Made by a program: the position numbers and the translations under genes. Below are positions 21,477 to 31,557 of a stretch of DNA of 64,000 bases, piece after piece. The DNA comes from Adineta steineri (lineage: Eukaryota; Rotifera; Eurotatoria; Adinetida; Adinetidae). How positions within the stretch are numbered: position 1 is the first letter of the stretch; each line of letters opens with the position of its first letter. The notes under the pieces are model-generated. The model had not been told where the DNA came from. It worked only from the letters and a program-made list of their open reading frames with translations, and did not search any database. The stretch lies in the NCBI GenBank assembly GCA_905250115.1, contig CAJNOI010000055.1, positions 17,029-81,028 on the forward strand, read 5' to 3'.

Positions 21477-21675
21477 AACTCGTCTCTTTCAAGCAATTGT
21501 ACTGAAGAAGGTGGTAAACAAGTAAAAAAAAGCTCAAGATTCATACCCACGCCCGCCCTCAAGATGGTTATATACAATAATTTGCTGTTATCGTCATGTT
21601 CGTCCTGGGCGGTAAACACAATGGTAAACGTCTGAAAACTGTACATTTCAGACACTAAACGAGAAGAGAACGGTA
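21477..21675 (+). pseudogene. Decayed gene array, copy D (partial)
   Basis: A 15-codon exon remnant (21477-21521) is followed by a right-arm C/A stretch (CCCACGCCCGCCCTCAAGAT) and a third copy of the conserved non-coding block up to ACGAGAAGAGAACGGTA at 21675. The downstream coding blocks are missing. The spacing from exon to conserved block shows that the palindrome arm lies at the same relative position as in copy A. Confidence 0.55.
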
Positions 21676-22521
21676 CTATATGTTGAAATTAAAAAAATAC
21701 TCTGCATTCATTCATTCATACACCCGTCAAGATTTATGTAAGTCATTAGGTTGAAATATTAATAGTAATAATGAACACAAGAAGAAGAGAGCATCTTTCG
21801 ACGAAATTTAACTGGAGAAATCTATTATTATTTATTAGTTTTTCTATTCATATATTTTCAATAAAGGAACTTAAATAAGTAACGACATCAATTTAACGAA
21901 AACAAAATGACCATTAAGAATGAGAGACAAAAAACTATTAGAAAATATTTGTCTTATTATCCTTATTTGATTTGTTTTATAAAATTCAAAAAGATATTAG
22001 AAATAAAATTCAATAAAATGTCTAAATCTACGTGCTTCTTACATAATTTCAATGTTATATAGTTGTAAATGTAAAGAAAAACAATATAAAATTATGACTC
22101 ATAATTTCTAGTTGAATTAGTATAATATGCTAGATATATATATGATCTTCTTTGCATGAAATGTTTTTATGTCAACTCTAACTTAGAGAATCAAGGTTAA
22201 AAGAAAATCTTGATTAAAATATTTATTTTGAGGGTGTGGCTGTCTACTCTTTCTATTAACTTCCACGTCCAAACCCTCAGGTTGTTTTTAAGAGGAATAA
22301 CTAATGGTATTGACAATAGAAATGATTAGTTTGCTTTTGAATAGAGACATCAGATCTAATTATTATTTGTTGTAGTTCTATGCACGATGACTATCTAAAA
22401 TAATATTGATTTTGAAATGCTGTAAAAGAATGAAAAAAAACAAGATGACAAACTGTGGAGCTGATTCAAAAACTTTATTGCTGCAAATAAATGAGTAATT
22501 AAAAGAAAAGAAAAGAACACA
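21676..22521. other. Intergenic
   Basis: AT-rich DNA holding the palindrome at 22229-22281. No coding signal seen. Confidence 0.5.
22229..22281. repeat. G/T-C/A palindrome
   Basis: The left arm TTGAGGGTGTGGCTGT and right arm CCACGTCCAAACCCTCAG pair; the loop CTACTCTTTCTATTAACTT is pyrimidine-rich. Confidence 0.75.
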
Positions 22522-23004
22522 CTAGTTGAAATGTTGTAATAAGCCATTGCTAAGTACACCGATGAAACCTACCATAAACAATATCATGACGTTCATATTG
22601 TGTTTGTTAGCGTCAGCACTTCGGACGCTGTTTGCATTGCATTGTGGAATCAAATTATTGGTAATAGTGATGGTGGTACTATCAGAACCAAGCGTAAGTG
22701 ATAATAACTGGCCGATCAATCCCAACGAACTCGTGAAACCAGCTGGAGAGGGAATCATGATCGAGAACGTAGATAGACCAAAACAAAGGCCACTCAAGCC
22801 TGTTGTCATCGACAGTGTAGATGAACTAGCTGGGGCCACTACTAATTGTCCGCTAAAACAGCAACAGTAAGCTGTATTGCATGAGGGAGTGATGTTAAAT
22901 GTACCAATCCAAGTTTGCGACTCGATTCCTGTTAGAAGAGTCATCAGAACAAGTGAGTGCATCGAATGCATCAACATAACTTTGTTCGATCTTAAAATGA
23001 ACAA
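22522..23004 (-). CDS. Small secreted or GPI/membrane-anchored protein, unknown function
   Basis: An intronless frame of 160 residues. The N-terminus has a signal peptide (LMHSMHSLVLMTLLTGIESQ; the Met at residue 10 or 13 may be the real start). The mature part begins TWIGTFNITPSCNTAYCCCF and continues SGQLVVAPASSSTLSMTTGL, rich in Ser, Thr and Gly, suggesting a beta-sandwich with Cys pairs. The C-terminus is a hydrophobic stretch (MNVMILFMVGFIGVLSNGLL) with only a few residues after it, as in GPI-anchored precursors or tail-anchored proteins. Base composition is visibly more GC-rich than the flanks, which supports real coding. No family recognised; the 'TCCCF'-type triple Cys is a useful search handle. 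Confidence 0.68.
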   Translation of the reverse strand: MFILRSNKVMLMHSMHSLVLMTLLTGIESQTWIGTFNITPSCNTAYCCCFSGQLVVAPASSSTLSMTTGLSGLCFGLSTFSIMIPSPAGFTSSLGLIGQLLSLTLGSDSTTITITNNLIPQCNANSVRSADANKHNMNVMILFMVGFIGVLSNGLLQHFN

Positions 23005-23506
23005 AAAATGGTTTTAATGTTGAACGTAACGTTCGATATAATTACGTTTCTCATAATTAAAACTCTCATCTGTGAAGAAATTGAATATATTCTTCATTCT
23101 CTGACTACAGAAAAAGATAGAAAGGGAAATATATTGTCGGAAAAGGTCATACTAATTCATTCTATTTACCATCTGCTCTATGACAATTGTATAAGAGAAA
23201 CATAATATGTCGAAGGATATTGAGACATGCTATTAAAAGAGAAAAAGACAAAATGATTCAGTGCTTACTTTTCAAACAAAAGGAAGGATATGTTTTCAAA
23301 GCCAATCATAGAGGTACAAAGTGCATGTTTGGAATCAATTACTATTGTAACCTTTGCAATATTTGTAGTCATCTATTGATGACTGATGTGAGATGAATCA
23401 TTGTTTGACATGAATGAAAGACACTTAAATCATGCTTATCATTAAAAAATTCAAGAATATTTATTATCACATCAACAATTTATAATAAGAAAAAAAGGAT
23501 AATTAA
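23005..23506. other. Intergenic
   Basis: The promoter side of the small secreted gene and the 3' side of the ADP-ribosylglycohydrolase gene. The + strand open frames here (23008-23205, 23187-23396) have no domain or composition signal. Confidence 0.5.
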
Positions 23507-24814
23507 TTATTTTTTTTGTGAGAAAGGATTTATATTTCGTGACCATTTTATAATCAATGAATGTTTATCATCTTCAATGAGACTTAAAAATTGTTCTAAA
23601 ACTGATTTAGAACGATTGAAAATCACTTGTTTTTCATCATTAGTAATCATTTCTTGATCTTCATCCAATGATTTAAGAACAGTTTCATAGATTGAATGAA
23701 GTTGCTGAATATCTTCATTGAATTCTTTCATAGATTTATATTGTTTAGGGCAAGGTAAAACACGTCGTTTTATTGTTCCTGAATAAAATTTTGCTAATTC
23801 ATCATATACTTCCAATACTTTTTTATATACAATTGATACGTTCGTTCTTATCTGTGATTGTCTAAATAATTCGTCTGATATTGTTTGAATGAGATCATTA
23901 AAATAACACTTTTCTTTCCATTCATTTGGTATATTATCAATTCCACAAAAAGCTCCAGCTAACATTCCATAAATCGCTCCAACAGTATCAGCATCATTAC
24001 CTAAATTAACTGCTTTTAATGCACCTTCTTCAAATGAATTTGTATGATAAAATGCCCATAATGCTGCTTCCATTGTTTCAATAACAAATCCTGATGCTTT
24101 AATTTCTGGTGGATTAAGTTGTTTATATGAACCATTTATTACTTTGAAAACATCTGCATCAAGTGGATTGTTTATCCAATAATCATTTGGTAAACCATTT
24201 GGAACAAATAATTGGTCAGTATTTAATAAATCATCTTTTGAAAATCCTTGTAAAGCACCAATAATTAATACTGTATAGATTCGACAACTATCTAAACAAA
24301 GTAATGAAGCATGTGTTGTTTTTGATGAATTCATTGCTTCAATTACAGCATGAGAAGGATCTTGATAATAAAGTAATGGAATTGGTGCCAGTCGCATCAA
24401 TGAACCATTTCCTGATGCTTTATTACTTGTATTTCCATAATAAGCAGTTTCTGATTGATCAGAATTTGAAATAAATTTATTTAAAGCAATTCGTACAGTA
24501 ATTCCAATATCAAAACATTCACCATTTGATGATAAATAACCATTTGCATACCAACGTCGATATAAATTCATTTGTTTAATTGATGAATGAATATTATTCA
24601 AATTATCTAATAAAGCAATAGATAAACATAATGCCATTGATCCATCATCTGTAAATTGTCCAGGTTTTAATTGAAATTTTCCACCACCTCGTAATGATTT
24701 TACGGGATCAAATGAACCAGAAGTTTGACATTCGACTGCAGTTCCTAATGAATCACATAATAATAATCCAAATAAAGAACCAGATATACGATCTGATAAA
24801 CTAATTTTATTCAT
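23507..24814 (-). CDS. ADP-ribosylglycohydrolase (DraG/ARH family)
   Basis: A single exon; I choose the start at MNKISLSDRISGSLFG (24814, 435 residues), because the family fold begins with the 'RISGxLFGxxxGDxLG' helix. The longer frame from 24880 adds 22 hydrophobic/basic residues. Metal-binding motifs are clear: FTDDGSMALCLS near residue 54 and LGNDADTVGAIYGMLAGAF near residue 270. GNGSLMRLAPIPLLY lies between them, the usual substrate-pocket segment. Here LLCDSLGTAVE takes the place of the usual GDALG helix. ARH enzymes remove ADP-ribose from proteins or related metabolites using two Mg ions. A C-terminal extension of about 130 residues, Glu/Lys-rich and probably helical, goes beyond the typical domain. 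No signal peptide at the chosen start; cytosolic. The frame is intact. Confidence 0.9.
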   Translation of the reverse strand: MNKISLSDRISGSLFGLLLCDSLGTAVECQTSGSFDPVKSLRGGGKFQLKPGQFTDDGSMALCLSIALLDNLNNIHSSIKQMNLYRRWYANGYLSSNGECFDIGITVRIALNKFISNSDQSETAYYGNTSNKASGNGSLMRLAPIPLLYYQDPSHAVIEAMNSSKTTHASLLCLDSCRIYTVLIIGALQGFSKDDLLNTDQLFVPNGLPNDYWINNPLDADVFKVINGSYKQLNPPEIKASGFVIETMEAALWAFYHTNSFEEGALKAVNLGNDADTVGAIYGMLAGAFCGIDNIPNEWKEKCYFNDLIQTISDELFRQSQIRTNVSIVYKKVLEVYDELAKFYSGTIKRRVLPCPKQYKSMKEFNEDIQQLHSIYETVLKSLDEDQEMITNDEKQVIFNRSKSVLEQFLSLIEDDKHSLIIKWSRNINPFSQKK

Positions 24815-25885
24815 AATAAAACGACTATATATATTTTGTTGTTTTCTTCTTATTACGAGAAGAAAAAAAGCAAAATGCATATTTTTTTCTTTCCATTCTT
24901 CTCATGAATCGTGCGATAAGATTTCTGTTTGACTGAAACATGGTCATAACATTCTCGCACGTTGACTCATCGTTCTGTCAGTCGTACGCATGAGTCATTA
25001 CTCTTTTTGAATGTCAGGTTTTACGGTGAAAATTAAGCAAATTGTTCTTATGAAGTCGTGAATCTTTCTTGAGGGTGTGGGTGTGGGTGTGGGTGTCTCT
25101 TCTTCTTTATCATCTGCATCTTCACCCACACCCTCACATATATGATCATAAATATTATGAAATAAGTAGTTTTTGTATAAATAAATGTATGATTTCTGAA
25201 TTTTTATATTTATTCGAATAACTATTTCAAAATAGATTTTTTGGCATAAATAAGCAGATACGCTTTAGAATTACAATATATTTTTGTAAATCTGTAATGC
25301 GTTCGTAGTAATCATCACTAACATAATACCATTACTTGCTTACATCGTGAAGTATACAAGCTTTATAATGATCTGAAGTAAGAGAATCTGTGTGTATGGA
25401 TACAGTAATAAGATCGTAAAGATCTTCGAATTTTTATTGTTTGGTTCGATAAAAATTGAAATTGGTAAGAGAATAATCGATGATAGTCATCACTTTTCGA
25501 TGTGTTCCATCGAATGGAAATGTCTGAGTTGAATAATAATAAGTACAGAAAAGATACTTTAAAAGGATCAATCGATTTATGTAATTATATGGATTGTAAA
25601 CGTGGAAGTAAAAGTCGAGATTTGTATACATTAAGGTTATTATTACCATCATTAAGAAAATTAAATGCAATTACATAAGATCTTATTTTAAATGAAATAC
25701 AAAAAAATATCGAATCTCCATTATTTTTTCAAGAGTTTATCTCAATGAACATTCTATTGAACAGTAATCTTTAGCTATCTGTTTTTTTCTTTTTCTTTTA
25801 TTTGTTTGTTTGTAATGGTGAAAGTTCATGTTGTGTGTATGCATGTGTTTTTATTTACAACTCAAATGTCTTTCTTAATTATAAT
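24815..25885. other. Intergenic
   Basis: The region holds the palindrome at 25069-25137. The minus-strand frame at 25434-25670 is AT-driven and rejected. The last 200 bp are probably the 3'-UTR of the receptor gene. Confidence 0.5.
25069..25137. repeat. G/T-C/A palindrome with four tandem GGGTGT units
   Basis: The left arm contains GGGTGTGGGTGTGGGTGTGG and then GTGT. The right arm TTCACCCACACCCTCACA pairs with its outer part; TGAGGGTGTGGGTG is matched exactly. The loop is CTCTTCTTCTTTATCATCTG. This is the clearest telomere-like array in the window and could form a G-quadruplex on the + strand. Confidence 0.88.
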
Positions 25886-27772
25886 TCAAATAGAAGTACG
25901 AATTGAATATTGTTGATTTGATAATGAGTCCGCAGCACATATTTTTATCCATTGAGAATCATTTATAGGTGGATAATATAAATAACACATTGGATTAATT
26001 GGTGGTGTAGATATATATAAAGATGGAGTGTTAAATAATGATTCAATTGTACCAATAAGAGTAACCGAGACAAATATAATTAAAAATAAACGATCAAGTA
26101 TTAAAGCAATAAAACGCCATTCTTCAATAATCTAAATAATTATTAATAGTTATAGACAAAATCTTTTAATTAATATAAAAAGAAATAGATTAGACCTCTT
26201 TTTCATTTTTTTCATTTTCAATTTGTCGTACAATATAAGCAATATGATTCGATATAATTTTTACAAGATGTTTTCGTTGTTCATCTTTGAATTTATATAA
26301 TAGACATTGATGTGGATGAATTGAATTTAATTGTTCTCTTATATGTACATATTTTGTTGATAGAGATGGTCGTTTCATAAAAAGAAGTTTTGGTAAATAA
26401 ATTAAAAGGGTATTTCTAAGCCAAGATGGCATATCTGTTGTTGGATGACGACGAAAATGTATATTCAGTGTTATGACTGTAATAGTAATAGATAAATTAA
26501 CAAGAATAAGTGTAAAAAGAAGATATTTTCCGAGTAATGATATAACTAATGATGTTGAAGGAATAAGTTCCATAAGTAATAAATAAAATACAAGTAATGC
26601 AACAAGAATTGATACAGATAATGTAATTTTTTTCCGACTATCTGATGGCAAAACAAAAACTAATACAGTTAGAACAGATATATTTATACATGGAACAATT
26701 AAATTAATCGTATAGAATAATGATTTTCGTTGTATTGTACATGTAAATGTTAAATCAAGATATTTTTCCTTTTCTTCTTTAACATATGCATAGACTTTTT
26801 CATGACGAATTGCTTTAAGATCTAAAAGAAAAGTTTAATAAATATAAAGAATTTCTTTTTTTTTCTTCATTTGATCTACTTAAAATTTCCCATTCAACTG
26901 ATGGAGTGTAATCTTCAAGATCCCATCCACGATCGATAACTGATGAATGATTATCAGTTAAAAATTGTAAATTAACTAAAGAATCTGGATATGTCCATGT
27001 ACCAAATTTAAGCGTACAATTTTGTGTATCATATGGATAATACTGCATATCGATTGTACAATATGATTTATAAATCATTGGTGGGTTCTATCAAAATAAA
27101 AATTCTTACTTTGAAATATTAAATAAATTTAACTAACCCATCTCACTGTTCCATCATATTGAATATATGCTTTTGCTTTCGATGTTATTTGATAATCTCC
27201 ATCAGCATCTTAGATACATAAATGAAAAGAAAAAGTGTTTATCATAGAATAAAATAATCAATTTACTATTATATAAAACAAGATCTGGTTTCCATATTAA
27301 ATTATTTGGCATGTATATATATTCTACTCCATCAAAATCATCTGGTGACCATACGAAACTAAAATCTTTCCATTCCTATATATATATACACAAAATGGTT
27401 TTATTGTAAAATATTTTGAGATATACTTACATGTAGTACATAGACATGAGTTTGCATAATTTGATTTATTTCATTCTATAAAAAACAATAAAACTATTCA
27501 TCAATTTAATCATTGAAGTATTTATACATACAACATCATCAATTTGAATAAGTTTAACACCAATTTTAACTGTAAGTCTATGAGAACTATTTTCAATAGG
27601 ACGAGCATATTTATTATAATTTAACATTAAATAGCGATAAAGTTCATCAATTTTTTCACTAGAAGCTAAAAATCAAAAAATGAATTTTTAAGGAATAAAG
27701 ATATTTATTCAATTTACTTATTAAAAATATATTCATAAATACAATAAGAAAATACAAAAAATATAGTTTCAT
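25886..27772 (-). CDS. Nicotinic acetylcholine receptor-type Cys-loop channel subunit, non-alpha
   Basis: Eight exons: 27772-27718, 27665-27532, 27475-27431, 27375-27267, 27208-27138, 27087-26880, 26821-26196 and 26131-25886. Phases agree throughout and give 497 residues. A signal peptide comes first (KLYFLYFLIVFMNIFLI). The ligand domain shows EWKDFSFVWSPDDFDGVEYI, then NLIWKPDLVLYNNADGDYQ and the Cys-loop CTIDMQYYPYDTQNC (Cys148-Cys162). TM1 is in NLIVPCINISVLTVLVFVLP, then SDSRKKITLSVSILVALLVF begins TM2, with TM3 and a short loop before TM4 (FIALILDRLFLIIFVSVTLI). Loop C lacks the adjacent Cys pair that defines alpha subunits: the segment reads EKVYAYVKEEKEKYLDL. Thus it should be a non-alpha partner or bind a different ligand. 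The -1' position of TM2 has Arg-Lys where most cation channels have Gly-Glu-Lys, so ion selectivity is uncertain. Confidence 0.92.
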
Positions 27773-28082
27773 TGTATGTAAGTATAACGTTGATTGAAGA
27801 AAAGAATTGTCTTTTTCTATAACGAATAAAACATTATAAAGAAATAAATTATTCATGCAAACATAAGTCACTGTAAATAAGGAAGGAAGCAATCAATTAT
27901 CTATGAGATGATCTTTAATAGAAATTCAAAACAATCTATTCTTGAATAAAGATCAATTGAAATCTCTACGTATTTTTTTTATAACGTAATATTTTTCATA
28001 GTAGCTTTATTCTATATTTAACTTCCATCTGTATATCAGTAATCAAGAAGATTTATCTATATCAAACTATTCTCATATTGGT

Positions 28083-28655
28083 TGTTTAATATTTGAATCT
28101 AATAAACAATATCTTATGAATTCTATTCAAACAAATTCATCATTAGCATATCAAACATGGCAATTGAATTATGTTTACGTTTATGTCGATGATGGATTAT
28201 TTTAATCAATTCAAATCATACAAATTGTATTTGTTTATATACAATAAATAAACCATATCAATTTCAATAATAACATTTTATTTATTACCATCATTATCAT
28301 CTATTTATCAATGGTTACTTGATGGTTGTTATTATTTACATGGTATTCAACAATATTAAGCTAATCGTTTTTTAACTCATATGGATTATACACAAGCAAT
28401 AAATACATGTCGAATTTATTGTCAGATTACACGTAATACAAATTATTTAAATCTAAAAGTAATTTATTTCTATCAAATGATTTTTGTATTGTTGTAAATC
28501 AAACTAATTTAAATCAATTTCAATTTTTCGATCTTCTTCCATGTTCAATAGCACGTTCACCAAATTATGTATTATGTACACAAAAAACTTTGGGTATAAT
28601 AATTACAGATGAAGTAGATTTTACATTGTATTATCCGGCAGCGGCAGTGATAAAA
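28083..28655 (+). pseudogene. Broken Cys-rich extracellular gene fragment (WSC/lectin-like architecture, unnamed)
   Basis: Decayed frames: NSIQTNSSLAYQTWQLNYVY, then WLLDGCYYLHGIQQY, a TAA, ANRFLTHMDYTQAINTCRIY and CQITRNTNYLNLK. After a one-base shift (about 28450) it reads SNDFCIVVNQTNLNQFQFFD, LLPCSIARSPNYVLC. The 'C-x3-C' spacing and Asn/Thr content suggest a secreted Cys-rich domain of WSC or C-type lectin type, but I cannot name it firmly. TAA replaces an expected sense codon, CAA being the simplest guess. A palindrome (28675) abuts its 3' end. Confidence 0.5.
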
Positions 28656-28674
28656 AACTTCATTGACTCAGTTT

Positions 28675-28727
28675 TAGAGTGTGGGTGTGATTATCTATAT
28701 TCTGAGTCCATACCCTCATCCTCAAAA
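28675..28727. repeat. G/T-C/A palindrome
   Basis: The left arm TTTTAGAGTGTGGGTGTG and right arm CATACCCTCATCCTCAAAAA pair imperfectly. The loop ATTATCTATATTCTGAGTC resembles the loop at 20559. Confidence 0.75.
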
Positions 28728-28910
28728 ATATTTTTTGTTTTGTTTGCAAGAAAAGCTTTTTGAATATAGACGCTATATAATTTATTAAAATTGTAATCTT
28801 TTCCGAAAAAAACAATAAATGAGGTTTAAATGTGTAATAATATTAATTTAATATATGATATTGTTGAGTTTATTATATAGTTGGAATAATATGATTGCGA
28901 TCAGTACTTG

Positions 28911-31557
28911 CTAATTATCTAAGAAAAAAATAGAAATGAATCTCATTATAATTAAAATAGATCATAATGATAATATAGATTCTGAGTACTTACTAGTTGG
29001 ACATCCTGATGTTGGTAATTGTATCATAAATTTTTGTATCCGATTATTTGCTTGATCAGTAACATACAAATTTCCTTGTGAATCAAATTTTAAGTCTCGA
29101 ATACCATTGAACTGATTATTAGCTACTCCTATAGCGCCAGTACAACCTACTACACAGATGCCTCCTGCAGTATAGTTTGTTGTCCATTTAACGATGCGAT
29201 TGTTGTTGTTATCTGCCACATATATATATCTAAAAATGAAATGTGATATATATGTAGTTTGAATTAAAAAGAAATTCTGATAAAAATATCAAAACTAAAC
29301 TACCTATAAAGTGTTTTAATTGAGGTTTTTTTTACATACCCATTATTGTCAACAATGACCGCATTTGGATTGTCCAACAATGTCAAATTTGAACCAGACA
29401 CACCATTGATGTTGCCAGCAACAGTGACTCCACTTGTCGCACCAACAGCCCACATCTGTATCCTGTTGTTTCCTGAATCGGCTATGTACAATGTTTGGTT
29501 TCCATCTACAAAATTTCCAAAAGGTGCACTGAGTTGATCAGCTCCGGAACCCGCTCCATTAGTAGGAGCTAAAATTACACCTATTCCACTATTAGGATAA
29601 TATTTTACAATTTGATTATAGTCCGAATCAGTAACATAAATGTTATTATTGACATCAACATGTAGATCTCGGATTTGACCAAGAAGATTTGATGAACTAT
29701 TCTTTGCAATTGTCGTAGCTACTGTAGAACCAAAAGGAAAACGTTGTATTCGGTAATTAGAGCTGTCAGCAACAATAATGGCACCATATTGATCAACGGC
29801 AACACCTTTAGGCAATTTCAATTGGCTAGAACTGTTACCAGCAGTAAGATTTCCACCCATGACTATCCCAGTATTTGTATTGGCATAATATTTCATAATT
29901 CGATTGTTACTTCGATCACAAACATATAGGGTATTATTATTATCGACAAAGATGCTGACAGGACCACGAAGTGAACCTAAATCAGAACCTGCTGTTCCAT
30001 TGGCATTTCCAGCTACTGTAATTCCAGTTTGATTCCAAGTAGCACATGTTGGAATTTTTAGTGCATATATTCCAGATGGAGTAACTAATAACAAATGAAT
30101 AACATAATTTATATTAGAGTTCGAAAATAAACTGGAATAAGATGAACTGACAAGAAAAAGAAGATAAAGCACCGTCAAAATTCTTTCTATGAAATATTCA
30201 TATAAAAATCGTCCATATCAAAAAGTGAATATACACATTAACCCTTTAAGTACCAACGGGGCCTATAAGCCCCACTCTTTAAAATTTGACAAATTCTGAA
30301 TAAATTGCGAATGCGAAACAATATCGAAGTGCACTTGTCATTGTGGCATAGGGGACATGTAGGTGCTTGTATTCGCGCGGTATTTATCATTTTAATAATC
30401 CTTCAAGTACCACCGTGCCGTAAGGGGGTACGGGTATTGATCGAAAATGACTTCGAAAGTTTTTTAAAAATTTTCAATGAAAATATTCACAACATACAAT
30501 ATACATGTTAGAAATAAAGTCCTAACAAAGTTTCATCCATTGGCTGAGCTATGGTACTTAAAGGGTTAATTGATAAAAATATTAAAGAGAAACAAATTAA
30601 TTTCACATAATTTCCAATACTATGAAATTATATCAATAGTATTTTTATTCTCGATGAATACTTGTTTATTACTATTACAACGGTAACGCACTCTGTTATT
30701 TGATAAAACAACATGATGCGATACTAACAGACGATTTATAAAGATTATATAAATTTTATTTTCTGTCGATAGAAATCAAAACATTCTTCCTCTATCATAC
30801 TCTGCTCTATATAGAAATAAACTCTTACAAGTGATTGTTGTTTCTGTTGTTGTAGTGGTAGAAGTACTTGATGTTGTCGAAGTAGTTGTACTAAATAATA
30901 TAAATGCTTTGATAAATAAGTATGTAACTAATATTATAACTTACGATGAAGTTGTCATCGAAATTGACGTACCTAAATTATATATTGAAATAAAAAATAT
31001 ATTTTTATGAATTTTGTGAGAAATAAACGAAAAAAAATGTATAAGATTCTATAATTTCTTTTTCTATTTCAATAATAATCTCAGTTTACATATTTCTATA
31101 TCATTACTACGACTTATAGACATCAGAAGATTCATTTTGTTTATACTTAAGAATATCTATAGAAAACTGATCGTTAGAATTATTTTTTAATTGATAGAAG
31201 ACTGTCTCAGAACTACATTATATAACACATCAAAAATAAGAAATAAATAGATTTCTTACTTAATTGAATAGTTGTTATTGATAGTGATGATTGATTAATA
31301 AATATAAAAAAAGAATTTGTATTGAATTGAATTACAATTGAATTGATATTATTATTTAATAATTGACATGTTCTATTTATACGAAAATAATTTAATGTAG
31401 ATAAATTTAATTTTATCATCTCACAAATACATTGATCTTTAGTTATATCTATCAATGAATTATTTATAATACCAATCATTGTATAATTTTCTATTGTACC
31501 AATTTCAATCGAATTAACAATAAAAAATAATGATAAAATAAGAATTATTCGTATCAT
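28911..31557 (-). CDS. Secreted NHL-repeat (beta-propeller) protein with Cys module and Thr-rich micro-exons
   Basis: Six exons: 31557-31260, 30972-30945, 30890-30829, 30084-29340, 29229-28994 and 28918-28911, giving 458 residues with consistent phase; the last exon is only 8 nt (completing TNN and a TAG stop). The N-terminus has a signal peptide (IILILSLFFIVNSIEIGTIE) and a Cys-containing module (ITKDQCICEMIKLNL ... NYFRINRTCQLLNNN). Two micro-exons of 28 and 62 nt encode a Ser/Thr linker (TTTSTTSSTSTTTTTETT), likely O-glycosylated. NHL repeats follow, with phrases such as LYVCDRSNNRIMKYY, IIVADSSNYRIQRF, IYVTDSDYNQIVKYY, LYIADSGNNRIQMW, VADNNNNRIVKW and LYVTDQANNRIQKF: six blades. It ends PTSGCPTNN. 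Such proteins are numerous in bdelloids and may act extracellularly as scaffolds; ligand unknown. A MITE lies in the intron before the NHL exon. Confidence 0.88.
30238..30569. mobile_element. piggyBac-type MITE (324 bp, TTAA target duplication)
   Basis: TTAA at 30238-30241 and at 30566-30569 flanks a 324-bp segment with perfect 14-bp terminal inverted repeats: CCCTTTAAGTACCA (30242-30255) and TGGTACTTAAAGGG (30552-30565). TTAA duplication plus CCC/GGG termini is the hallmark of piggyBac elements. Inside, a G/C hairpin (GGGGCCTATAAGCCCC, 30258-30273) follows the left end, and a second, related block near 30406-30433 (TTCAAGTACCACCGTGCCG) repeats the terminal AAGTACCA motif. No open frame is long enough for a transposase, so it is non-autonomous. 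It lies inside an intron of the NHL gene and does not touch the exons. Confidence 0.85.

Noticed and set aside
22526-22870. Plus-strand 114-codon frame opposite the small secreted gene
   Set aside because: The minus strand has a signal peptide, structured Cys pattern and anchor; the plus frame has none and is a shadow.
23187-23396. 69-codon Cys-containing plus-strand frame
   Set aside because: The Cys spacing is irregular and there is no start context or homology; likely chance.
25069-25137. CRISPR-like repeat-spacer reading of the G/T-C/A elements
   Set aside because: They are isolated palindromes kilobases apart without regular spacers, in a eukaryotic genome.
29346-29929. Plus-strand frames opposite the NHL exon
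   Set aside because: Shadows of the NHL coding strand.
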